From Pseudomonas protegens (GTDB lineage: Bacteria > Pseudomonadota > Gammaproteobacteria > Pseudomonadales > Pseudomonadaceae): 64,000 nucleotides of DNA. The notes under the pieces are model-generated. The model ran no database searches. It saw only the letters and a program-made list of their open reading frames with translations, and was not told the origin of the DNA. Positions 26,804 through 33,812 of this stretch are shown here, one piece after another. The stretch's first letter is position 1; every line of letters starts with the position of its first letter. The stretch covers positions 1,612,001 to 1,676,000 of the forward strand of contig NZ_CP060201.1 of NCBI RefSeq assembly GCF_013407925.2. Reading direction: 5' to 3'. A program made the position numbers and the translations under genes.

Positions 26804-27444
26804 AATTCTCCCGAGAGCATGGCCTTGAGCATCGAGGCCTTGGGCCCTTGCTCCTTGACGATCAACGGCGTCGCTTGTTCCATCTTCTCCAGGTCGACCC
26901 GTTGCAGGCTGGGCACGTGCGGGTACTTGGCACGCACCAGAGCGGCGTCGCGCTCCATATGGTCACTGTGCAAAAACACGCATTTGGCCCCCAGCGCCGA
27001 CAGGCAGGCCGCGCGGAAATCGCCGACGTAATAGGCCTTGCCGGCTTCCAGCTCCAAGGGGATGGAGAAGTCCTCGCGGCTCCAGGACTTGGCGTTGCCG
27101 CGATCGAAATGCAGGTTGTAGATCTCGTAGCGCCCAGGCTTGAGCGGCATGACGAACAGGCTGCCGATGCCGTGCCAGCTCTCGCGCACATCCCGTGGCG
27201 TGCGGCCGTAGATCTCGTTGTACAAGCGCGCCGAGGCGAACCCGTCACCGCCTCGTGGACGAATCAGCAGCATCTGTTCGTTGGCGGTGTGCACCGCCTT
27301 CGGCCAGATCCCGACCACCCCCACCACATAAGCCACCCCCGACTGCGGGTCGGGGTTCATGTTCTTGGCAATTTTCGTGGGTGACAGACTGTAGCAACCG
27401 CTCAGCGCCAGCAGCGCGGCGAGTAAAACGAAAGGGCGAATCAT
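26800..27444 (-). CDS. hypothetical lipoprotein
   Basis: The 214-residue protein starts MIRPFVLLAALLALSGC, a standard lipoprotein signal and lipobox (LSGC). The mature domain (GIGSLFVMPLKPGRYEIYNLHFD, FSIPLELEAGKAYYVGDF) resembles the beta-sandwich DUF2846-like lipoproteins that carry a PGxYE motif, but that assignment is tentative. The start at 27444 is clear, since a 50-residue upstream extension would place the signal internally. It is the first gene of the pair. Confidence 0.7.
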   Translation of the reverse strand: MIRPFVLLAALLALSGCYSLSPTKIAKNMNPDPQSGVAYVVGVVGIWPKAVHTANEQMLLIRPRGGDGFASARLYNEIYGRTPRDVRESWHGIGSLFVMPLKPGRYEIYNLHFDRGNAKSWSREDFSIPLELEAGKAYYVGDFRAACLSALGAKCVFLHSDHMERDAALVRAKYPHVPSLQRVDLEKMEQATPLIVKEQGPKASMLKAMLSGEL

Positions 27445-27696
27445 GAGGTCGCAGATCCCTTGGACAATGATCGATAACGTCACCCAAGGTGCCAGGCATG
27501 CCGAGCGCCCGGTGACGGGCGCGGAGGATAAAGCAAGTAATGTCACTTCGCCATATTTCAGTCGCCAATCGGCTGGCGCGCCAGAGACTCGCACCTGGGC
27601 TCGCCACCATTGCGCACGTCCCGCTGTCGCGGGGCAGATAACGGCGCCGCCTGGCCCCTGACCGGGCCGAGCGGCTCAGGCTTTGTCGAACCGGTT

Positions 27697-28035
27697 TTAC
27701 ACGCCCGTCAGGTCCTTGATGTTATGGCTCGGGCCGTTGGCCTTGACGCTGGCGATGCCCTTGTCCCGGGCCGCCTCCGATGAATAGGTTTCACTGCTGC
27801 CGATGATCTGGTGATTGGCCGCCTTGAGGTTGAAATAGGGCTTGCCGTCCTTGGCGCTCTTGCGCTCGTAACGCTCCTCCAGCGGGCTGTTGGCCTGCAC
27901 CGAGGCAATGCCGTTCTCGGCGGCCCCGCGCGTAGTGTACAGCTCGCTGGTGAGAATGATCTCGGCGTTGGCCGCCTTGAGCACGAAACGAAACTGGCCG
28001 CTGCTGCTTTTCTTCAACTCATACCATCCGGACAT
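27697..28035 (-). CDS. YegP/DUF1508 family protein
   Basis: The 112-residue protein contains two tandem copies of the DUF1508 motif: GWYELKKSSSGQFRFVLKAAN then RYERKSAKDGKPYFNLKAAN, each followed by IL(G)TSE-x-Y and GIASVQAN / GIASVKAN. This is the normal YegP two-repeat layout. Function is unknown; members are small soluble proteins. It is 63 bp downstream of the monooxygenase gene start side and probably separately expressed. Confidence 0.88.
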   Translation of the reverse strand: MSGWYELKKSSSGQFRFVLKAANAEIILTSELYTTRGAAENGIASVQANSPLEERYERKSAKDGKPYFNLKAANHQIIGSSETYSSEAARDKGIASVKANGPSHNIKDLTGV

Positions 28036-28098
28036 GCTGTTGCTCCTTGGGGTTTTCGATGGGCATTGCGCCTGGGGAGTAAAGCCTCTTTCGGTGAT

Positions 28099-29451
28099 TC
28101 AGCCATTGCCCCGGTGGCTGAAAAATCGGTTTTCCACCCGTGCCAGCCCCAGGTGTTCACGCAGGCTGCGCCCCGTGTAGCGCTGGCGAAACAGGCCCCG
28201 GCGTTGCAGCTCGGGGGTGATCCATTGCACAAAATCCTCGATGGCCCCCGGCAGGTGGGTGAACAGCACATTGAAGCCATCGGCGGCGTATTCCTCGTAC
28301 CAGCTGGCCATCTCGTCGACGATCTGCCCCGGCGTGCCCACCAGCACCTTGTGCCCGCTGGCGGACAGGCTGCGCAGCAACTGCGCCAGCGTTGGTCGCT
28401 CGCGGCGGACCAGCTCCACCACCAGTTGCCGACGGCTCTTGTGCCGTTCGGTGGACGCCGCATCCGCCAACAGCGGCACCCGGGCGTCCAGCGGCAGGCG
28501 CGACAGGTCGATGCCCAGGTCCAGCAGGTAGGACAGCGCCTTGAGCTGGGCCTGGGGGTCCTGCAACTCCTGCAACTGCTGATACTTTTCCTCGGCTTCG
28601 TTGAGGGTGCGGCCCACCGTGGGGGCGATGCCGGGGAAGATTTTCAACTGCCCGGCATGCCGCCCGTAAGCGGGAAGTCGTTCCTTGAGTTTGCGATAGA
28701 ACGCCTTGGCCTGCTCCAGCTCGACCTGGGCGGTGAACACCAGCTCGGCGCAGCGCGCCGCCAGTTCAGTGCCGGGGCCCGAGGAACCGGCCTGGGCGAT
28801 CACCGGCCAGCCCTGCACCGGCCGGGGTGCGTTCAATGGCCCCTGCACCTGAAAGTGCCGCCCGCGGTGCTGCAACAAGTGCATCCGCTCCGGGCGCAGC
28901 CACTGGCCGCTGGCCTGGTCCCGGGGGAAGGCGTCATCGGCCCAGCTGTCCCACAGGCCGCTGACCACGTCGAAGAATTCCTCGGCGCGGGCATAACGCT
29001 GGGCGTGGCTCATGGGCTCGGGTTGATTGAAGTTCTCGCCGCCGATCAGCCCCGTCACCAGGTTCCAGCCGGCTCGGCCCTCGCTCAAATGATCCAGCGA
29101 GGCGAACTTGCGCGCCAGATTGTAGGGCTCGTTGTAGGTGGTGCTGGCGGTGGCGATCAGGCCGATGTGCCGGGTCACCACCGCCAGGGCCGGCAGCAGG
29201 GTCAGCGGGTCCCAGCGCAAACTGTGGGAACTGCGGGCCAGCACCCGCGGATCAAGGTCCCCCACCGCCACGTTGTCGTTGAGAAACAGCGCGTCGAAAC
29301 AGCCCCGCTCCAGGGTTTGCGCGTAGTGCCGGTAGCGCTGGAAATTCAACGAGGCATCGGCATCCGCCCGGGGATGGCGCCAACTGCCGCCGTGGGCCCC
29401 GGAGCCGGAGAGAAAGGCCCCCAGCCCCATCTGCCCGCCGCGCTCAGCCAC
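28099..29451 (-). CDS. LLM-class flavin-dependent monooxygenase (NtaA/SnaA/DszA family)
   Basis: The 450-residue protein has the FMNH2-dependent monooxygenase signatures of the DszA/NtaA/SnaA group: TLERGCFDALFLNDNVAVG, STTYNEPYNLARKFASLDHLSEGRAGWNLVT split by the expected spacing, and WPVIAQAGSSGPGTELAARCAE. It uses reduced flavin supplied by a separate reductase to oxidise a sulfur- or nitrogen-containing substrate. Its start overlaps the exporter stop by 8 bp, so both are translated from one message. It could tailor the product of the neighbouring CDPS locus or belong to sulfur scavenging like genes further right. Confidence 0.88.
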   Translation of the reverse strand: MAERGGQMGLGAFLSGSGAHGGSWRHPRADADASLNFQRYRHYAQTLERGCFDALFLNDNVAVGDLDPRVLARSSHSLRWDPLTLLPALAVVTRHIGLIATASTTYNEPYNLARKFASLDHLSEGRAGWNLVTGLIGGENFNQPEPMSHAQRYARAEEFFDVVSGLWDSWADDAFPRDQASGQWLRPERMHLLQHRGRHFQVQGPLNAPRPVQGWPVIAQAGSSGPGTELAARCAELVFTAQVELEQAKAFYRKLKERLPAYGRHAGQLKIFPGIAPTVGRTLNEAEEKYQQLQELQDPQAQLKALSYLLDLGIDLSRLPLDARVPLLADAASTERHKSRRQLVVELVRRERPTLAQLLRSLSASGHKVLVGTPGQIVDEMASWYEEYAADGFNVLFTHLPGAIEDFVQWITPELQRRGLFRQRYTGRSLREHLGLARVENRFFSHRGNG

Positions 29452-30871
29452 GGCTGGCGCCCTCCTCGGCCGCCGCCACCGGCAGCGGCGCGGCGCGCAG
29501 CAACAGGCTCACCGCCGTCCACACCAGCAGCGTCGCCAGCGCCAAGAACAGCATCACCCCGCGATAACCGTTGAGAAAGGCGCCCTGGGCATCGTCCAGC
29601 GGCGTCGCGGAAAAGTGGTGGAACAAGCCCACCCCCAGCGCCAACCCGACGCCACCGCCAACGTTGTGCAGGGTCATCAGCGAGCCCATGGCCACCGAGC
29701 CCACTTCCTGAGGCACCGAGGAAATCCCCAGCACCGTCGACGGCCCGAGAATACTGGCCCAGCCCAGGCCCATGATGACGAAGGCCCCCAGCAGATAAGG
29801 CAGTGAAGTCTGGCGATCGAAACCGGCCTGCAACAGCGCCGAGAGCACGAACAGCAGCAACCCGGTCTTGATCAAGAGCGCCGGGCCCTTGCGATCCACC
29901 AACCGCCCCACCAGCGGCGACAGCAACGCCACCCCCAAGGTGGTGGGCAACAACAGCAGGCCGCTGGCCTGCACCGTTTCCCCACGGATCTGCGCCAGGT
30001 ACAGCGGCATGACGAAGAACGCCACGCAGTAGAACAGCGCCAGGCCGAAACTGGCCGCGACCCCGGCGACAAAGCGCCGGTTGGCGAACAGCTTGAGGTC
30101 GATGATCGGCGCCGCGACCCGTCGCTCCACCGCCAGGAACGCCACCAGGGCCAGCAGCGCCAGGGCGATCAGGCTCAGGGTCAGGCGTGAACCCCAGCCC
30201 CAGGCCCCGCCCTGGACGATCACCAGCACCAGGCTCGGCAAGCCGATCAGCAACAGCAAGGCGCCCCAGCCATCCAGCCGCGCACCGGCCTCGGCCGAGT
30301 GCGATTCCTGCACGCTGAAACTGCAGATGCCCAGGCTCAGCAGCACGAAAGGCACGTTGATCAGGAAGATCCACTGCCAGCCAAAACCACTGGTGATCAG
30401 CCCGCCCAGCACCGGCCCGACGGCCAGCCCCACGCCGTTGACTCCGAACAGCACGCCGAAGGCCTTGCCCTGTTCGGCGCTGTCGAAGGTGCTGGAGACA
30501 ATCGCCCCGGAGGCGGTGTAGAGCACCGCGCAGGCCAGCCCCTGGATCACCCGCGCGCCGATCAGGGCGTCGATCTGCGTCGCCAGTCCGGCCGCCAGGG
30601 ACGCCAGGCCGAACACGCTCAGGCCGATGAACAGCACCCGCTTGCGTCCATGCAGGTCGGCCAGGCGTCCCACCAGCACCATGAAACTCGACAGCGTCAG
30701 GATGAAGCCGTTGATCACCCACTGCAGGCTGTCCACCGAGGCCCCGAGATCGGCCTGTAGCGCCGGGAGCGCGGTGTTGACGATGGTGAAATCCACACAG
30801 CCGAGAAAACTGGCGATGCTCACACCGAGCAATGCCCACCACTTGCGTTGCTGTTGCGCAAAAACGCTCAT
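29444..30871 (-). CDS. DHA2-family MFS drug/metabolite exporter
   Basis: The 475-residue transporter has about fourteen spans and the DHA2 (EmrB/QacA) features: FLGCVDFTIVNTALPALQADLG in the first helix, GRLADLHGRKRVLFIG (motif A) and GLAVGPVLGGLITSGFGW (antiporter motif C). It should expel a hydrophobic compound in exchange for protons. It lies between the broken CDPS and the flavin monooxygenase and is the natural exporter or self-resistance gene of that locus; this is inferred from position. Confidence 0.88.
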   Translation of the reverse strand: MSVFAQQQRKWWALLGVSIASFLGCVDFTIVNTALPALQADLGASVDSLQWVINGFILTLSSFMVLVGRLADLHGRKRVLFIGLSVFGLASLAAGLATQIDALIGARVIQGLACAVLYTASGAIVSSTFDSAEQGKAFGVLFGVNGVGLAVGPVLGGLITSGFGWQWIFLINVPFVLLSLGICSFSVQESHSAEAGARLDGWGALLLLIGLPSLVLVIVQGGAWGWGSRLTLSLIALALLALVAFLAVERRVAAPIIDLKLFANRRFVAGVAASFGLALFYCVAFFVMPLYLAQIRGETVQASGLLLLPTTLGVALLSPLVGRLVDRKGPALLIKTGLLLFVLSALLQAGFDRQTSLPYLLGAFVIMGLGWASILGPSTVLGISSVPQEVGSVAMGSLMTLHNVGGGVGLALGVGLFHHFSATPLDDAQGAFLNGYRGVMLFLALATLLVWTAVSLLLRAAPLPVAAAEEGASRG

Positions 30872-30904
30872 GGAAACTCCTTGTCAGTCAAAAAACCGCT
30901 CTGT

Positions 30905-30990
30905 AGGCGCCCGCTTGCCAGCGAACAGGCCCTTGAGTCCTGCATCGCCGGCCAGGGCGCTTTCGCTGGCAAGCCAGCTCCTACATTGAG
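30905..30990. repeat. REP element pair between CDPS and exporter genes
   Basis: Two REP-type palindromes in opposite orientation (core GCTTGCCAGCGAAC, then TTCGCTGGCAAGCCAGCTCC) fill most of the 128-bp gap. They may insulate or stabilise the two parts of the message. Confidence 0.75.
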
Positions 30991-30999
30991 CGCGGTGGG

Positions 31000-31749
31000 T
31001 CAGATGGCGATGGCGCCGCTGGTCCAGTTGGGGTGGATGGCGCCAGGCAAGGTGAACGGAATCGGAATCCCGCGCTTCTTGAACTTCAGCGGCAGCCAGC
31101 GCACCCGGTCCGGGCTGTGGGGTTCGATCAGCAGCTCGCGGCTGGTGGCCATGGCGGTGGTCATCTGCTGCGGATAGAGCACGTAGTGGTAACCCTCGTC
31201 GGCCCACAGCGGCAGGATGATCGGGATCTCTTCCAGGATGTATTCCCGGCACTGGGCCGCCGCCCGTTCGATGTCCGCCTGCTCATCCCGCAGGCGCAGG
31301 CGCTCGGTGAACACGCTGATGGTGCTGTCGATGGCCTAGCGCAATTCCTCGCGCTGCTGATAGATCTGGTCCAGTTGCTGGCGCAGTTCGGCATAGCGGT
31401 CACTGGCCAGCTCCTGGTTCCAGCGGGTGATGTGGTAAGGCACCCGCAGGCCGTCGAGGATGCTCTGGTTGCGCGCCAGCCAGGCATCGCCGTCGCGGAT
31501 CGACGCCGACAACGCCTCGCCGGGGGATTTGCCGTGCTTGTTGTGGCGTTGCAGGGTGTCGGCCACCACCACCTTGACGTGGCTGAAGCCGGACTGGTTG
31601 ATCAGGTGGATGGTGGACCGCAGCTTCTGGTCCTCGTGGTATTCCTGGCCGACGCTGACCGCCAGGACCACGCGCTTGCCGTCGAATTCGTGCTCCTCGC
31701 CGCCCTTGTTGAAGTAGGCCTTGAGGTTGATTTCCTGCACCTTGCTCAT
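31000..31749 (-). pseudogene. tRNA-dependent cyclodipeptide synthase (XYP type), interrupted by in-frame TAG
   Basis: Read through one amber codon at 31336-31338, this frame encodes 249 residues, the usual CDPS length. Residues 1-137 carry the nucleophile region LAVSVGQEYHE (Ser32, matching AlbC Ser37) and the later part carries EYILEEIP (Tyr170, Glu174, matching AlbC Tyr178/Glu182) and YVLYPQQ (Tyr192-Pro193). Gln at the AlbC-40 position with Tyr-Pro defines the XYP subfamily. CDPSs link two aminoacyl-tRNAs into a diketopiperazine. The codon after ELR would become CAG (Gln) by one C-to-T change, so a recent nonsense mutation is likely. The gene starts 4 bp after the oxygenase stop, with GGAG before the ATG. 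Whether it makes product depends on suppression. Confidence 0.85.
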
Positions 31750-31753
31750 GAGT

Positions 31754-32530
31754 TCAGCTCCAGTAGGCCAAAGGCTGGTGTTCGCCGTAGTAACCGATAA
31801 AGACCCCGAGGGTGACCCGGGTGCTGCTGGCCGAGGGGCGGACCGCGTGGATCAGCCGCGGGTTGAGCAGGATCAGGTCGCCGGGCTCGGGCTTGACCAC
31901 GAAGTCCGGCGGCGGCAGCAGGTGGCGCTCGATGCCGTAGGCCCGTTCACCCTTGAGGCGGTTGTACTCCTGCTCGTCGGGCTCGATGCCCCAGATCTCC
32001 AGTTCACCGCCGTCCTCGGGAATCTCCAGGTAGATGTTGGTCGACAGCTGCGTCAGCAACTGCGGGCTGTGGCCCTCGGGGGCATTGCGTTCGAGCTTGT
32101 CGGTGTGGGGCGTGAGATCGACCCCCGAGCCCTGGAAGCGGGCGATGCCGACAAAGCACTTCTGCCCGTCCATCTGCAGCAGGTGCGCGCCCTGGGGCCA
32201 GACCTCGTCGAGCAACAGGCGCAGCTCGTCGATGGGCGAGGCCAGGGGCCGGAACAGGTTGCGGATCTTGCGGATGTTGGGCAGGGCCAGGGCGTGGTAT
32301 TCGGCCCGGCTCTGCTCGTCCTGGATCTCGATATAGGCCTTGCCGACCCGGACGAACTCCTGCTGCTGGCTGAAAGCGCTGCGCAGCTCCTGCCGGTACA
32401 GATGATCCCGCGCCACCTGCAAGGTGTCCGGCGGGCAGAAGCCTTTGAGCTGGACACCATAAGAACGTTTTTCCACGACATCGAGGATATGCCGCGCTTC
32501 AAGTTTGTCGGCGGTAGTGACTGTGAACAT
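31754..32530 (-). CDS. 2-oxoglutarate/Fe(II)-dependent oxygenase, probable cyclodipeptide tailoring enzyme
   Basis: The 258-residue protein shows the facial triad and co-substrate arginine of 2OG-Fe(II) oxygenases: His142 and Asp144 in DLTPHTDKLE, His228 in NPRLIHAVRP and Arg238 in SSTRVTLGVFIGY. It should hydroxylate or desaturate a small molecule using O2 and 2-oxoglutarate. It lies immediately upstream of the CDPS (4 bp gap), so a diketopiperazine substrate is likely, as for the several 2OG oxygenases of bicyclomycin clusters. It is the first gene of the operon, after an AT-rich leader. Confidence 0.85.
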   Translation of the reverse strand: MFTVTTADKLEARHILDVVEKRSYGVQLKGFCPPDTLQVARDHLYRQELRSAFSQQQEFVRVGKAYIEIQDEQSRAEYHALALPNIRKIRNLFRPLASPIDELRLLLDEVWPQGAHLLQMDGQKCFVGIARFQGSGVDLTPHTDKLERNAPEGHSPQLLTQLSTNIYLEIPEDGGELEIWGIEPDEQEYNRLKGERAYGIERHLLPPPDFVVKPEPGDLILLNPRLIHAVRPSASSTRVTLGVFIGYYGEHQPLAYWS

Positions 32531-32822
32531 GCAAGCTCCCTTAATTCCCTGGAAGTAGCGACGAAGTTGCGGTTTTGCAGAAGGTAATAATTTGTTTCAA
32601 AGCCACCTTAGGCAGTTGCGAAAGCCTTGTGAAATATCCTTTATCTCTAATCTCCAAACTTAAAAACGTATCGAAAAACAGGCAAATAGCGGCCATTACC
32701 GACACTTTCGCAAGTACCGACAGAGGATTATTAAATTCGCTGATAGTTAACTTAAAAGAAGCACATCATTGCTCTTTTTTATTCAACACCTCCCGAGCTT
32801 AATTAATAAAATCGCCATCACT
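32531..32822. other. AT-rich promoter region of the CDPS locus, no supported gene
   Basis: These 292 bp lie between two leftward units and are strikingly AT-rich compared with flanking genes. An open frame of 75 codons at 32575-32802 on the plus strand lacks a ribosome site and any recognisable motif. The region must hold the CDPS-locus promoter (leftward) and the end of the SBP transcript. I see no clear inverted repeat. Confidence 0.5.
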
Positions 32823-33809
32823 TCATTCAACTTCATTGAATGAAGCATCCATGTAAGCCGCCGCATCGAACGACTGGTGGATGATGCCTTCTTCACGGTA
32901 CAGATCAGCGGTGTGCTGCACGTCCTCGACCACGGCCGGGCCCACGGCGATGCGCCGGGGCAGCGAGTAGCGATTGGAGCGTTCATGCACCGCCAACGGC
33001 AGGCCGCTGTAACCGGCCTGGATCTTTGAAAACTCGCGCTGGTGCTGGTTGGCCCAGGCATAGGCACGGTCCAGGCGCCGGAGGAAATCGGCGATCTGTG
33101 CCGGTTTGTCACGGATCGCCTGGTCATTGGCCACCAGCAGCATGTGCCCGGCGAACAGCCCCTCGCCACTGACCAGCACCCGGGTGCCACCTTCCATCTG
33201 CACCATGCTGGTGTAGGGGTCCCAGGTCGACCAGGCATCGGCCTGGCCGTTGCTCAGCACACTGCGGGACTCGGCCGGCTGGAGAAAGATGAACTGCGCA
33301 TCCGCGCCGTGCAGGCCCACCGAACGCAGGGCGGCCAGGGCCAGGAAATGGCCGATGGAGCCGCGCGTGGTGGTGATGCGCCGGCCCTTGAGGTCGGCGG
33401 CGCCCCGTAGCGGCGAGTCGTCCTTGACCAGCATGGCCACCGCGGTGGGCGTGACCTTGAGCTTGATCACCCCCACGGTCTTGATCGGCGCCCCGGCGGC
33501 GGCGGCGAACACAAAGGGCGCGTCCCCCAGGCTGCCGATATCCACCGCCCCGGCGGCCAGGGCCTCGGCGGTGGGCGCGGCGGCGGCAAAGGACGCGAAC
33601 TCGATGGGGTACGGCACCTGCTCCAATTCGCCAGCGGCTTCGAGCAGGATCTTCAGCGACTGCTTCTGGCTGGACACCCGCAGCGCCGGCTGCGCCAGGG
33701 CATGGCTGCCGAACAGAAGCAGCGCCAGGATCGCCAGCCGCCGTCTGCTGCGCAGCCGATCGCAGCCTGCGGCAGCGGCTACAGGGTGCTCGCTCGCCTG
33801 CTTGATCAT
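32823..33809 (-). CDS. SsuA/NrtA-like periplasmic substrate-binding protein
   Basis: The 328-residue protein has a signal peptide (LAILALLLFGSHALA-QP) and the NMT1/SsuA-type fold cues: FASFAAAAPTAEALAAGAVDIGSLGDAPFVFAAAAG split over the usual positions, RGSIGHFLALAAL, QADAWSTWDPYTSMVQ. Such proteins bind sulfonates, taurine, nitrate or similar anions. It is the last gene of the exported amine-oxidase operon, 3 bp after the TonB receptor. Its first residues (about 9-17) are encoded by a REP-like sequence, and no alternative start exists between them and the signal peptide. No permease is adjacent; the ABC genes at 45984-47587 are the nearest candidates. Confidence 0.85.
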   Translation of the reverse strand: MIKQASEHPVAAAAGCDRLRSRRRLAILALLLFGSHALAQPALRVSSQKQSLKILLEAAGELEQVPYPIEFASFAAAAPTAEALAAGAVDIGSLGDAPFVFAAAAGAPIKTVGVIKLKVTPTAVAMLVKDDSPLRGAADLKGRRITTTRGSIGHFLALAALRSVGLHGADAQFIFLQPAESRSVLSNGQADAWSTWDPYTSMVQMEGGTRVLVSGEGLFAGHMLLVANDQAIRDKPAQIADFLRRLDRAYAWANQHQREFSKIQAGYSGLPLAVHERSNRYSLPRRIAVGPAVVEDVQHTADLYREEGIIHQSFDAAAYMDASFNEVE

Positions 33810-33812
33810 CGT

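Noticed and set aside
31000-31314. Separate small gene starting at GTG 31314
   Set aside because: It is in frame with the upstream CDPS half, begins mid-domain and has no ribosome site, so it is the 3' part of the interrupted CDPS.
32575-32802. 75-codon open frame in the AT-rich leader
   Set aside because: No ribosome site, no motif, and AT-rich DNA would be expected to give more stops; it seems chance.
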